DNA of 64,000 nucleotides, from contig NZ_JASZYS010000010.1 of assembly GCF_030316845.1 (NCBI RefSeq), forward strand, positions 124,001 through 188,000. Direction: 5' to 3'. A model generated the notes under the pieces. It was not told the DNA's origin. It was given only the letters and a program-made list of their open reading frames with translations, and did not search any database. Below, one piece after another: positions 1-10,228 of the stretch. The stretch is from Variovorax davisae. Lineage in GTDB: Bacteria; Pseudomonadota; Gammaproteobacteria; Burkholderiales; Burkholderiaceae_C. Within the stretch, counting starts at the first letter, position 1. Each line of letters begins with the position of its first letter. Position numbers and translations under genes: made by a program.

Positions 1-894
1 CGCCGCCACGCGGTCCTTGAGCGCCGGCACCAGTTCGGGCAGCAGTTCGCTCAGGTCGCGGGTCAGGGCGCTGATGCGTTCGGCCTTGGCGGCGTAGGCC
101 GGGTCGTCCTTCAGCATGTGGCCGTACTCGCGCACCGTGACGCCGCAGCCCGAGGCGTTCATGACGATCGCCTCGACCGCGCCGCCCTCGACCTGCGGCC
201 ACCAGGCGTCGATGTTGGCGCGCATCTGCACCCGGCCGCCGTCCTGGTCGTTGAGGTGGAACTTGACGGCGCCGCAGCAGCCGGCGTTCGGCGCCACCAC
301 GGCCTGGATGCCGGCGGCGTCGAGCACGCGCGCGGTGGCGCTGTTGATGTTGGGCGCCATCGACGGCTGCACGCAGCCGGCCAGCATCAGCACCTTGCGG
401 GCATGCGTGCGGGTGGGCCAGGCGCCCGCGGGCCGCGGCGCCGGCACCTTGGCCTTGAGCGAGGCCGGCAGCAGGCCGCGCACCGACTGCCCCAGCTTCA
501 TCGCGGGGCCGAAGAGCGGCGAAGGCAGGGCCTCCTTGAGCGTCCACCGCACGGCGCTCTCGCCCGCCGGCCGCGGCACCTTCTGGTCGACGATCTTGCG
601 GCCGATGTCGACCAGGTGGCCGTACTGCACGCCGCTCGGGCAGGTGCTCTCGCAGTTGCGGCAGGTCAGGCAGCGGTCGAGGTGCAGCTGGGTGCTGCGC
701 GTCGGCGCCTTGCCTTCGAGCACCTGCTTGATCAGATAGATGCGCCCGCGCGGGCCGTCGAGCTCGTCGCCGAGCAGCTGGTAGGTCGGGCAGGTGGCGG
801 TGCAAAAGCCGCAGTGCACGCACTTGCGCAGGATCGCCTCGGCTTCGCGGCCGTCGGCGGTGCCCTGGAATTCGGGAGCGAGTTCGGTTTGCAT
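1..894 (-). CDS. glcF: Glycolate oxidase iron-sulfur subunit GlcF (partial, C-terminus outside window)
   Basis: Electron-transfer subunit of the GlcDEF glycolate dehydrogenase, which oxidises glycolate to glyoxylate at the membrane. The frame is open from an ATG at 894 to the left edge (298 codons), so the C-terminus is missing. Two ferredoxin-type 4Fe-4S motifs are visible near the N-terminus (CVHCGFCTATCP and CLTCRNCESTCP), followed by a CCG-type domain with GCVQPSM and NAGCCGAV. Its start lies 9 nt downstream of the glcE stop, consistent with one operon glcA-glcD-glcE-glcF on the minus strand. Recognition is by motif and by position after glcD and glcE. Confidence 0.93.
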   Translation of the reverse strand, partial: MQTELAPEFQGTADGREAEAILRKCVHCGFCTATCPTYQLLGDELDGPRGRIYLIKQVLEGKAPTRSTQLHLDRCLTCRNCESTCPSGVQYGHLVDIGRKIVDQKVPRPAGESAVRWTLKEALPSPLFGPAMKLGQSVRGLLPASLKAKVPAPRPAGAWPTRTHARKVLMLAGCVQPSMAPNINSATARVLDAAGIQAVVAPNAGCCGAVKFHLNDQDGGRVQMRANIDAWWPQVEGGAVEAIVMNASGCGVTVREYGHMLKDDPAYAAKAERISALTRDLSELLPELVPALKDRVAA

Positions 895-903
895 GCGGGG
901 GCT

Positions 904-2007
904 TCAGTGCGCGGTGGGGGTGGCAGGGAGGAGCCGGCCGCGGTCGAACACGGCATCGGGATCGAATTCGTTCATGAGCGCGCGGTGGATGCGCTCGACC
1001 GGTGCGCTCAAGGCGTCGAAGCGGGGCTCGTGGCGGGCCCCGGGCGCGGGCCTGAAAAGCGTCGCATGGCCGCCGGCGGCGCGCGCCGCGGCACGCACCC
1101 GCTGCGATTCGCCGGGGCTGGCATGGACCCAGCGCTGGCCGCCGTGCCACTCGACCAGCGGCGCGCCGCCGAGGTCGAGCACCGGTGCGGTCTGCGGCAC
1201 CGACAGGCGCCACAAGGCGCCCGTGCCGGCGCCGAACCAGGGGTGCTGCTGGTCGCGCAGCGACTGCCAGCCGGCCGCCGCGCGCCCGGCGTCCTGGCGC
1301 TCGCCGCCCAGTTGGGCGCAGGCCGCGTCGACCGCCGCCACCGCGCCGCGCAGGCGCAGCGACAGCACGCCGACGCCGTCGCGCTCGCGCCAGGCGCTGG
1401 CGTTGAGGGGCAGCGGCCGGCCGCCCCATTCGTTGAGCAGGCGCAGCGCATCGGCCTGGCTGCAGGCGAAGTCGAGCGTGGCCTCGGCCGGTGCCACCGG
1501 CAGCACCTTGAGGCTGGCCTGCGCCACCAGCCCGAGGGCGCCCATCGAACCGGCCAGCACCCGCGACACGTCGTAGCCGGCGACGTTCTTCATGACCTGG
1601 CCGCCGAAGACCAGCACCTCGCCGCGGCCGCTGACCAGCGTGAGGCCCAGCAAGTAGTCGCGCACCGCGCCGACGCTGGCGCGCGCCGGGCCGCTGAGGC
1701 CGGCCGCGATCATTCCACCGACCGTGCCGCCGGGCGCGAAGCGCGGCGGCTCGAAGGGCAGGCACTGGCCCTGCCCGGCCAGCAGCGCCTCCAGTTCGGC
1801 CAGCGGCGTGCCGGCCCCGACGGTGACGACCAGTTCGCTGGGCTCGTAGCTGACGACGCCGGCCAGCGCGGCGGTCTCGAGGGCCTCGCCGTGCGCGGCT
1901 TCGCCGTAGAAGGCCTTGGTGTTGCCGCCGCGGATGCTCAGGGTCGTGCGGTCGGCGGCGGCGGCGCGGATGCGCTCGGCGATCCGGGTGAGGGCTGGGG
2001 ATTCCAT
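904..2007 (-). CDS. glcE: Glycolate oxidase FAD-binding subunit GlcE
   Basis: Second FAD-binding subunit of glycolate oxidase, 367 aa, normal for the family. The N-terminal half has the PCMH-type FAD-binding fold: GNTKAFYG near residue 30, a glycine-rich stretch APGGTVGGMIAAGLSG near residue 90, and VMKNVAGYDVSR around residue 140. I chose ATG 2007; the frame is open slightly further to a TTG, but the ATG follows the glcD stop (2017) closely. The gene sits between glcD and glcF, the classical order of this three-subunit enzyme. Cofactor and role are family knowledge; the operon arrangement is seen directly. Confidence 0.94.
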   Translation of the reverse strand: MESPALTRIAERIRAAAADRTTLSIRGGNTKAFYGEAAHGEALETAALAGVVSYEPSELVVTVGAGTPLAELEALLAGQGQCLPFEPPRFAPGGTVGGMIAAGLSGPARASVGAVRDYLLGLTLVSGRGEVLVFGGQVMKNVAGYDVSRVLAGSMGALGLVAQASLKVLPVAPAEATLDFACSQADALRLLNEWGGRPLPLNASAWRERDGVGVLSLRLRGAVAAVDAACAQLGGERQDAGRAAAGWQSLRDQQHPWFGAGTGALWRLSVPQTAPVLDLGGAPLVEWHGGQRWVHASPGESQRVRAAARAAGGHATLFRPAPGARHEPRFDALSAPVERIHRALMNEFDPDAVFDRGRLLPATPTAH

Positions 2008-2016
2008 CAAGATGAC

Positions 2017-3522
2017 TCAGAACCTGGGGAGGTCCGGGAAGGCCATGGGCTGCCCGGCGCGGAACACCTGCTTGCCGTACTCGGCGCAGCGCGACAGCGT
2101 CGGGATCACCTTGCCCGGGTTCAGCAAGCCGGCCGGATCGAAGGCGCGCTTGACGCCGAACATCTGCGCGTTCTCGGCCGCAGTGAACTGGACGCACATG
2201 CTGTTGAGCTTCTCGACGCCGACGCCATGCTCGCCCGACACCGTGCCGCCCATCGCGACGCTGGTCTCGAGGATGTCGGCGCCGAACAGCTCGCAGCGGT
2301 GCAGCTCGTCGGGGTCGTTGGCGTCGAACAGCACCAGCGGATGCAGGTTGCCGTCGCCGGCGTGGAACACGTTGCAGCAGCGCAGGCCGTACTTGATCTC
2401 CATCTGCTGGATCGCGAGCAGGATGTCGGCCAGCCGCTTGCGCGGGATCGTCGAGTCGAGGCACATGTAGTCGGGGCTGATGCGGCCCGAGGCCGGGAAG
2501 GCGTTCTTGCGCCCGCTCCAGAACTTGAGCCGCTCGTCCTCGTTCTCGCTGCAGGCGATCGCGGTGGCGCCGCACTGGCGCAGCACCCCGGTCATGCGGC
2601 CGATCTCTTCCTCGACCTCCTCGGGCGTGCCGTCCGATTCGCACAGCAGGATGGCGGCGGCGTCGAGGTCGTAGCCGGCGCGCACGAAGTCCTCGACCGC
2701 GGCGGTCATCGGCTTGTCCATCATCTCGAGGCCAGCCGGGATGATGCCGGCCGCGATCACCGCGGCCACCGCGTCGCCGGCCTTGCGGACGTCGTCGAAG
2801 CTGGCCATGATGCAGCGCGCCAGCTGCGGCTTGGGCACCAGCTTGACCGTGACCTCGGTGGTGACGGCCAGCATGCCCTCGCTGCCGATCACCAGCGCCA
2901 GCAGGTCGAGGCCGGCGCAGTCGAGCGCCTCGCTGCCGAATTCGATCGCCTCTCCCTCGGCCGTGAAGCCGCGCACCCGCAGCACGTTGTGCAGGGTGAG
3001 GCCGTACTTGAGGCAGTGCACGCCGCCCGAGTTCTCGGCCACGTTGCCGCCGATGGTGCAGGCGATCTGGCTCGAGGGGTCGGGCGCGTAGTACAGGTTG
3101 AAGGGCGCGGCCGCCTCGCTGATCGCCAGGTTGCGCACGCCGCACTGGACCACCGCGGTGCGGCTGACCGGGTCGATCTTCACGATCCGGTTGAACTTGG
3201 CGAGCGACATCGTGACGCCCAGCGCATGCGGCATCGCGCCGCCCGACAGCCCGGTGCCGGCACCGCGCGCCACCACCGGCACGCCGAGCCCGTGGCAGGC
3301 CTTGAGCACGGCCGAGACCTGGGCCTCGGTCTCGGGCAGGGCCACGACCAGCGGGCGCTGGCGGTAGGCCGTGAGGCCGTCGCACTCGTAGGGCACGGTG
3401 TCCTCGTCGTGCCAGATCAGCGCATGGACGGGCAGATGCGGCCGCAGCGCCTGCACCACCTGGGCCTGGCGGGCCGAGGCCGACAACGAAGACTGTGCGG
3501 CGGAACCGAGCGGCGCATTCAT
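2017..3522 (-). CDS. glcD: Glycolate oxidase FAD-linked catalytic subunit GlcD
   Basis: Catalytic flavoprotein subunit, 501 aa, of the FAD-linked oxidase/D-2-hydroxyacid dehydrogenase family. Visible features are the FAD-binding segment with VVARGAGTGLSGGAMPHALG around residues 100-120, PDPSSQIACTIGGNVAENSG near residue 155, and the C-terminal HAGDGNLHPLV and GGTVSGEHGVG motifs typical of the family. It starts 10 nt after the permease stop and ends 9 nt before glcE, so the permease and all three oxidase subunits are probably co-transcribed. A D-lactate dehydrogenase role is possible for lone homologues, but the adjoining glcE and glcF argue for glycolate. Confidence 0.95.
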   Translation of the reverse strand: MNAPLGSAAQSSLSASARQAQVVQALRPHLPVHALIWHDEDTVPYECDGLTAYRQRPLVVALPETEAQVSAVLKACHGLGVPVVARGAGTGLSGGAMPHALGVTMSLAKFNRIVKIDPVSRTAVVQCGVRNLAISEAAAPFNLYYAPDPSSQIACTIGGNVAENSGGVHCLKYGLTLHNVLRVRGFTAEGEAIEFGSEALDCAGLDLLALVIGSEGMLAVTTEVTVKLVPKPQLARCIMASFDDVRKAGDAVAAVIAAGIIPAGLEMMDKPMTAAVEDFVRAGYDLDAAAILLCESDGTPEEVEEEIGRMTGVLRQCGATAIACSENEDERLKFWSGRKNAFPASGRISPDYMCLDSTIPRKRLADILLAIQQMEIKYGLRCCNVFHAGDGNLHPLVLFDANDPDELHRCELFGADILETSVAMGGTVSGEHGVGVEKLNSMCVQFTAAENAQMFGVKRAFDPAGLLNPGKVIPTLSRCAEYGKQVFRAGQPMAFPDLPRF

Positions 3523-3532
3523 GGCGAAACTT

Positions 3533-5194
<1,662 letters not shown>

Positions 5195-5251
5195 GGCTTG
5201 CTCCCAGAATGTGGATGTCTCGTATCTGGATCGAACTTTAAGGACGCGCAG

Positions 5252-5283
5252 GCCCGCCGAATTGAAGGTTTTTGGCGGCGGGC
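5252..5283 (-). terminator. GC-rich hairpin between LysR gene and glcA (possible terminator)
   Basis: The arms GCCCGCCG and CGGCGGGC (8 bp, perfect) are separated by 16 nt and lie 16 nt beyond the stop codon of the LysR gene. No U-tract follows on the minus strand, so intrinsic termination would be weak. The hairpin could also be a leader structure of the glc operon. Confidence 0.35.
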
Positions 5284-5299
5284 TTGAAATTTGGTTGAT

Positions 5300-6181
5300 C
5301 TAGCTCAGGGTTTGTACCAGCCACTCGGCAAAGGCCTCGCATTCCCAGCGCTCCAGCGTGCCGGCCTGCCAGCAGATGTAGTGCCGCAGCGGCGAGGGCA
5401 CGGGCCGGTCCGACAGCGGCACCAGCCGCCCCGACTCGAGCCATTGCGCGCCCAGCTTCTGCCGCACCAGCGCCACGCCGAAACCGCTGGCGGCGGCGTC
5501 GTAGACCAGGCCCAGGTCGTTGAACTGGGCGCCCACCTGCGGCTCGGGATGGTCCAGCCCGCAGCTCGCGAACCAGGTGCCCCAGGGTTCCAGGGGGCTG
5601 CGGATCAGCCGCGCGGCGGCGATCTCCGCCTCGGTGCGAAAGCCGGTGAAAGGGCCGAACTCGTTGAGGTAGCTCGGGCTGCAGGCCGGCACCACCGACT
5701 CCTCGAGCACCAGCCGGCTCTCGCAGTCGGCGTAGTTGCCGCCGCCGTAGCGCACCTCGAGGTCGGCCTGCTCGGCGGTCACGTCCAGCAGCGGGATCGA
5801 GACCTGCATCACCAGCTCGACATCGGGATAGATGTTGCGGAACAGCTCCAGGTGCGGCATCAGCATCTGGCGGCTGAAGGTCGGCGTGACCGCCAGCCGC
5901 AGCTGGGTCGAGCGCCGCGCGGCGTCGCGGTTCGGCACCGCCTGCAGGGCGGCGAGGCCGGTGCGCACGTTGGCGAGGTAGACCGCGCCGTCGGCCGTCA
6001 GGTTGAAGTCGCTGCGGCCGAAGAGCTTGATGCCGACATGCGATTCGAGCTGGCGGATGCGATGGCTCACCGCGCTCGGGGTGACGCACAGCTCGTCGGC
6101 CGCGCGGCCCGCGTGGCGCAGCCGCGCCACCGCCTCGAAGGTCAGCAGGCACTGGATCGGCGGGATGTGCTGGAGGGCCAC
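5300..6181 (-). CDS. LysR-family transcriptional regulator (GcvA-like)
   Basis: DNA-binding regulator, 293 aa. The N-terminal winged helix-turn-helix is visible in residues 10-60 (LLTFEAVARLRHAGRAADEL, then TPSAVSHRIRQLE), followed by a LysR substrate-binding domain ending GFGVALVRQKL. The start is a GTG at 6181, two bases after the stop of the SMP-30 gene (6184-6186), and no ATG fits better. It is probably co-transcribed with the lactonase upstream. The inducer is unknown; it may control the SMP-30 gene or the adjacent glc operon, whose promoter lies just past its end. The GcvA-like call rests on overall style only. Confidence 0.88.
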   Translation of the reverse strand: MALQHIPPIQCLLTFEAVARLRHAGRAADELCVTPSAVSHRIRQLESHVGIKLFGRSDFNLTADGAVYLANVRTGLAALQAVPNRDAARRSTQLRLAVTPTFSRQMLMPHLELFRNIYPDVELVMQVSIPLLDVTAEQADLEVRYGGGNYADCESRLVLEESVVPACSPSYLNEFGPFTGFRTEAEIAAARLIRSPLEPWGTWFASCGLDHPEPQVGAQFNDLGLVYDAAASGFGVALVRQKLGAQWLESGRLVPLSDRPVPSPLRHYICWQAGTLERWECEAFAEWLVQTLS

Positions 6182-6183
6182 TG

Positions 6184-7107
6184 TCAGTCCTCGAAGAAGG
6201 CGACCGGCCGCCCCGGGGTCTCGACGCGCATGCGGATCACGCAGCCCGAGGCCGGGCGTTCCTCGAGCTCGGCCGCCGGCCGGCCGCGGCGGGCGCTGGT
6301 GACGAACAGCGTGCGCAGGTCGTCGCCGCCGAAGCAGGGCATGGTCGGGCATTGGACCGGAGTCGCCAGCGCCGCCACCCGCTCGCCCGAGGGCGCGAAG
6401 CGCAGCAGCTGTCCGCCCTCGAACATCGCCACCCAATAGTGGCCTTGCGCATCCACGGTGGCGCCGTCGGGCCGGCCTTCGTAGCGCAGCGGCGAGGCCG
6501 GCGTCCAGCCCTGGGGCTTGTCCTCGAACTGCTGGAAGACGCGCTCGTGCGACAGGGTGTTGACACGCGCGGCCCAGGCCCACGCCCGCACCCGGTGGGC
6601 GGCGGTGTCGGCCCAGTAGGCGGTGGCGTCGTCGGGCGCGAAGGCCAGGCCGTTGGCGGTGGTGGCCTGGTTGGCCATCGGCCGCAGCGCCGGCGCGCGG
6701 CCGCCGCGGGCGTCGAGGCAGTAGAGCGTGGCGTTGGCCCGGTCCTTGGCTTCGTTGATGGTGCCGGCCCAGAAGCGACCCAGCGCGTCGCACTTGCCGT
6801 CGTTGAAGCGCATGGTGCGGACGTCATGGTCGACCCGCGCCAGCGGCCGCAATTCGGCGCCCCAGTCGGCTGCGCGATAGACCCCGTCGCGCAGCGCGAT
6901 CACCAGCCCGCCGCGGCGCGCCGGTGCCATGCAGCCGGGCTCGGTCGGCAGGTCCCAGCGCTCGACCGTCGGCGTGCCGTCGATGTCGCCGCGGGTGCGC
7001 AGCACCGCGCGGCCGGGAATGTCGAGCCAGTAGAGCGCGCGTTCGCCGGGATGCCAGAACGGCGATTCGCCGAGCTGGCTCAGACTGTCGTCGAGGGTGG
7101 TCCACAT
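6184..7107 (-). CDS. SMP-30/gluconolactonase/LRE-family protein
   Basis: A six-bladed beta-propeller lactonase of the SMP-30 family, 307 aa, which hydrolyses sugar lactones using a single divalent metal. Visible motifs: LGESPFWHPGERALYWLDIPG near the N-terminus (with the metal-ligand Glu), MRFNDGKCDALGRFWAGT near residue 95, ATTANGLAFAPD and GRPDGATVDAQGHYWVAMF. ATG 7107 was chosen because a longer in-frame extension would begin inside the amtB terminator. The stop is followed two bases later by the LysR start. The substrate cannot be read from sequence; no sugar dehydrogenase lies beside it. Confidence 0.87.
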   Translation of the reverse strand: MWTTLDDSLSQLGESPFWHPGERALYWLDIPGRAVLRTRGDIDGTPTVERWDLPTEPGCMAPARRGGLVIALRDGVYRAADWGAELRPLARVDHDVRTMRFNDGKCDALGRFWAGTINEAKDRANATLYCLDARGGRAPALRPMANQATTANGLAFAPDDATAYWADTAAHRVRAWAWAARVNTLSHERVFQQFEDKPQGWTPASPLRYEGRPDGATVDAQGHYWVAMFEGGQLLRFAPSGERVAALATPVQCPTMPCFGGDDLRTLFVTSARRGRPAAELEERPASGCVIRMRVETPGRPVAFFED

Positions 7108-7147
7108 CCGCGAGAGCTTAGGCCAATTCGCCCGCCCTGCGCCCCCC

Positions 7148-7182
7148 AAAAAAACAGCCCGCAGGCCGAAGCGTGCGGGCTG
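7148..7182 (-). terminator. Rho-independent terminator of glnK-amtB
   Basis: On the minus strand the arms CAGCCCGCA and TGCGGGCTG (9 bp, perfect, 10-nt loop) are followed directly by seven T residues. It lies about 75 nt past the amtB stop and just upstream of the SMP-30 gene, so it separates the nitrogen module from the lactonase/LysR unit. Confidence 0.92.
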
Positions 7183-7255
7183 AACTTCCAGAGGAGACTC
7201 TCGCAGACAATTTTTCTTGCCGCGGAAGCGGGCCGCACGCGGCGGCCCGGAGGCT

Positions 7256-8782
7256 TCAGCGGTTGTAGGCGGTTTCGCCGTGGGAGGTGATGTCGAGGCC
7301 TTCGCGCTCTTCTTCTTCCGACACCCGCAGACCGATGGTCAGGTCGGCGATCTTGAAGGAGATGAAAGCCACCACGCCCGACCAGACGATGGTCAGCAGC
7401 ACGGCCTTGAGCTGGATCCAGACCTGGGCACCGATGCCATTGGAGATCACGCCTGCCGTGACCCAGTCGCCGACCAGGCCGGGGCCGCCGAGGGCCTGGG
7501 TGTTGAACACGCCGGTGAGCAGCGCGCCGACGATGCCGCCGACACCGTGGACGCCGAAGACGTCCAGCGAGTCGTCCGCCTTGAGCATCTTCTTGAGGCC
7601 ATGGACGCCCCACAGGCAGGCGAAGCCGGCGACGAAGCCGATGATGATCGCGCCCATCAGGCCGACGTTGCCGGCGGCCGGGGTGATCGCCACCAGGCCG
7701 GCGACGGCGCCGGAAGCGGCACCCAGCATCGAGGCCTTGCCGCGCATCAGTGCTTCACCGATGGACCATGCGAGCACGGCGGCGGCGGTGGCCGAGAAGG
7801 TGTTCATGAAGGCCAGCACGGCGCTGGTGCCGGCTTCCAGGGCCGAGCCGGCGTTGAAGCCGAACCAGCCCACCCACAGCAGCGAGGCACCCACCATCGT
7901 CAAGGTCAGCGAATGCGGCGTGAACGATTCCTTGCCGTAGCCGATGCGCTTGCCGACCAGGTAGGCACCGACCAGGCCGGCGACGGCGGCGTTGATGTGC
8001 ACCACGGTGCCGCCCGCGAAGTCGAGCGCGCCCCACTGCCAGATCAGGCCGGCCTTGTCGTTCAGGCCGTCGACCACTTCCTTGGTGGTGTAGGCGTCCG
8101 GACCCATCCAGAACCAGACCATGTGGGCGATCGGCGCATAGCTGAAGGTGAACCAGAGCACCATGAACAGCAGCACGGCCGAGAACTTGATGCGCTCGGC
8201 GAAGGCGCCGACGATCAGGCAGCAGGTGATGCCGGCGAAGGTGGCCTGGAATGCGGCGAACAGCAGCTCGGGGATGTAGACGCCCTTGCTGAAGGTCGCG
8301 CCGGGCGCGAACACGCCGGTGGCCGGATCGAAGATGCCCTTCATGAAGAGGCGGTCGAAGCCGCCGATGAAGGCGTTGCCCTCGGTGAAGGCGAGGCTGT
8401 AGCCGTAGATCAGCCACAGGACCACGATCATCGAGAACGTGACCATGACCTGCATCAGCACCGACAGCATGTTCTTGCTGCGCACCAGGCCGCCGTAGAA
8501 CAGCGCCAGGCCGGGCACGGTCATCATGATCACGAGCAGGGTCGAGACCATCATCCAGGCGGTGTCGCCCTTGTTGAACGATGGTGCCGGTGCGGCAGCG
8601 GCCGCATCGGCCGGGGCTGCTGCAGCGGCTGCGGGCGCGGCGGCAGCGGGTGCGGCGGCTGGGGCTGCGGCGGGCGCCGACGCTTCCGCCGCGGGTGCCG
8701 CTGCTGGCGCCTGCGCGAAGCCGGACGTGCCGGCGCCGAGCAGGCTCAGGCCCAGCGCGAGTGAGACAAGGAATTTTTTCAT
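7256..8782 (-). CDS. amtB: Ammonium transporter AmtB with exported leader
   Basis: Ammonium channel of the inner membrane, 508 aa. A signal peptide (residues 1-24, cleaved near GFAQ-AP) is followed by an unusually long Ala/Pro-rich linker of about 45 residues before the first channel helix (GDTAWMMVSTLLV). The conserved pore histidine region LDFAGGTVVHINAAVAGLVG and the second histidine region FGVHGVGGIVGALLTG are both present. ATG 8782 gives a proper signal peptide; the frame is open further upstream into glnK but that part is not credible. It lies 28 nt after glnK, whose product is expected to gate the channel according to nitrogen status. Confidence 0.95.
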   Translation of the reverse strand: MKKFLVSLALGLSLLGAGTSGFAQAPAAAPAAEASAPAAAPAAAPAAAAPAAAAAAPADAAAAAPAPSFNKGDTAWMMVSTLLVIMMTVPGLALFYGGLVRSKNMLSVLMQVMVTFSMIVVLWLIYGYSLAFTEGNAFIGGFDRLFMKGIFDPATGVFAPGATFSKGVYIPELLFAAFQATFAGITCCLIVGAFAERIKFSAVLLFMVLWFTFSYAPIAHMVWFWMGPDAYTTKEVVDGLNDKAGLIWQWGALDFAGGTVVHINAAVAGLVGAYLVGKRIGYGKESFTPHSLTLTMVGASLLWVGWFGFNAGSALEAGTSAVLAFMNTFSATAAAVLAWSIGEALMRGKASMLGAASGAVAGLVAITPAAGNVGLMGAIIIGFVAGFACLWGVHGLKKMLKADDSLDVFGVHGVGGIVGALLTGVFNTQALGGPGLVGDWVTAGVISNGIGAQVWIQLKAVLLTIVWSGVVAFISFKIADLTIGLRVSEEEEREGLDITSHGETAYNR

Positions 8783-8810
8783 TTCGGTTTTATCTTTCGT
8801 GCCTTGCGTG

Positions 8811-9149
8811 TCAGAGGGCTTCGCGGCCCGTTTCACCGGTGCGGATGCGCACGACCTGCTCCAGGTCGTAGACGAAAACCTTGCCGTCGCCGATCTTGCC
8901 GGTGCGCGCCGCGCTCTCGACCGCCTCGATGACGCGCTCCACCAGTTCATCGGCCACGGCCGCTTCGATCTTGACCTTCGGCAGGAAGTCGACGACGTAC
9001 TCGGCGCCGCGATAGAGCTCGGTGTGGCCCTTCTGGCGGCCGAAGCCCTTGACCTCGGTGACCGTGATGCCCTGCACGCCGATGGCGGACAGCGCCTCGC
9101 GCACTTCGTCGAGCTTGAAGGGTTTGATGATGGCTGTGACCAGCTTCAT
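8811..9149 (-). CDS. glnK: Nitrogen regulatory protein P-II (GlnK)
   Basis: Small trimeric PII signal protein, 112 aa, exact family length. The T-loop is intact: GRQKGHTELYRGAEYVVDFL contains Tyr51, the uridylylation site. The C-terminal signature GKIGDGKVFVYDLEQVVRIRTGE is present. It binds ATP/ADP and 2-oxoglutarate and, when deuridylylated, plugs AmtB. Position directly before amtB makes GlnK the better name than GlnB. An ATG with a good Shine-Dalgarno (GGAGAAAC) sets the start. Confidence 0.96.
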   Translation of the reverse strand: MKLVTAIIKPFKLDEVREALSAIGVQGITVTEVKGFGRQKGHTELYRGAEYVVDFLPKVKIEAAVADELVERVIEAVESAARTGKIGDGKVFVYDLEQVVRIRTGETGREAL

Positions 9150-9177
9150 GATGTTTCTCCTACGAATGAAAGAAGAC

Positions 9178-9198
9178 GGCGCGGCGGCGGGCCGCGCC
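9178..9198 (-). terminator. Hairpin between TorF-type porin gene and glnK
   Basis: The arms GGCGCGGC and GCCGCGCC (8 bp, perfect) enclose a 5-nt loop in the 57-bp gap between the porin stop and the glnK start. The following bases on the minus strand are only moderately T-rich (GTCTTCTTTC), so this may be a partial terminator lowering glnK-amtB expression relative to the porin. Confidence 0.45.
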
Positions 9199-9206
9199 GT
9201 GTGCGA

Positions 9207-10067
9207 CTACAGCGTCTTGGTCAGCATCAGGATGAAGCGGGTCTTGTTGGGCGAGAAGGTGCTCTGGCCGAAGGTGACGCCGTTGACTTCCACGCCCGGG
9301 TTGGTGACCACGTTGAACGCGCTCTGCTCGCTGCCGCCCTGGATGTAGCCGCCCAGCGTCAGGCCGCTGCCGAAGTCGTAGGCGGCGCCGACGTTGTAGT
9401 CGAGGTAGTCCTTGTAGCCAAGGCTGCGGATGTCGCTGGTGAAGAAGGTGTAGCCGACCGCCGCCTTGAACGTCACCTTGGGAATGATCTCCTTGGTGTA
9501 GGCCAGGTTCAGGTAGCCGGTGTTGGTGCCGTCCAGGCCCGAGCCGCCCTTGTTGCCGGCGTAGTTGAAGTAGTCCTTGGACACGGTCCAGGAATACTTC
9601 GCGGTGAAGGCGCCGAAGGACTCGTTGGCCCAGGTGCCCGCGCCGTAGATCTCGGTCGTGTTGCCGGCGGTGCTGCCCGGGTAGACATAGGTCAGGACGC
9701 CGACGTCCCAGTCGATCGGGCCGCCCTTGAACTTGTAGCCGCCGTAGAAGTCCATCTCGATCGAGTTGCCCTTCATCCAGTTGACGCTGGAGTTCCAGTT
9801 GCCGACATAGAAGCCGCTGTCGCCGAAGGCGTAGTCCAGGCCGCCCTGGATCGCCGGCTTGAAGTAGCTGTCCTTGGCGAAGTCGTTGTTGCCGATCATG
9901 TCCTGGTCCTGGCCACGGAACTTGTAGTTGGTCGTCAGCGCGACGTTGCCCGTGAGATTCGGCGCCGGTGCGGCTGCCGCGTCGGCGGCGGCCTGCGCGC
10001 TGGCGAGCATCGGCAGGGCGGCGAGCGCGCCCAAAGCCAGGATCTGGACGGATTTGCGGTGCATCAT
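9207..10067 (-). CDS. TorF-family putative outer-membrane porin
   Basis: Outer-membrane beta-barrel protein, 286 aa. A cleavable signal peptide (MMHRKSVQILALGALAALPM, cleavage near ASAQA) is followed by alternating aromatic strands (LTTNYKFRGQDQ, VGNWNSSVNW, MDFYGGYKF) and a C-terminal strand ending in LMLTKTL. The conserved 'NYKFRG' start of the barrel is typical of the TorF putative porin family often found before glnK-amtB in betaproteobacteria. A role in passage of nitrogen compounds across the outer membrane is inferred from context only. The porin, glnK and amtB probably form one nitrogen-regulated unit. Confidence 0.85.
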   Translation of the reverse strand: MMHRKSVQILALGALAALPMLASAQAAADAAAAPAPNLTGNVALTTNYKFRGQDQDMIGNNDFAKDSYFKPAIQGGLDYAFGDSGFYVGNWNSSVNWMKGNSIEMDFYGGYKFKGGPIDWDVGVLTYVYPGSTAGNTTEIYGAGTWANESFGAFTAKYSWTVSKDYFNYAGNKGGSGLDGTNTGYLNLAYTKEIIPKVTFKAAVGYTFFTSDIRSLGYKDYLDYNVGAAYDFGSGLTLGGYIQGGSEQSAFNVVTNPGVEVNGVTFGQSTFSPNKTRFILMLTKTL

Positions 10068-10228
10068 CGAGCGAACTCCTAGTGTTTTGAAAGTGGGTAG
10101 GAATCCCCTTCAAAGCAGGGAGCGTGCCAAAGCGCATCCTCCCAACGAGGCAGGGTCGGATGCCCGATGCACTTGGTCACAATCAAGAACAAGAGATGGC
10201 ACGCACCATCTTGGTGAAAGGGAGCGAA

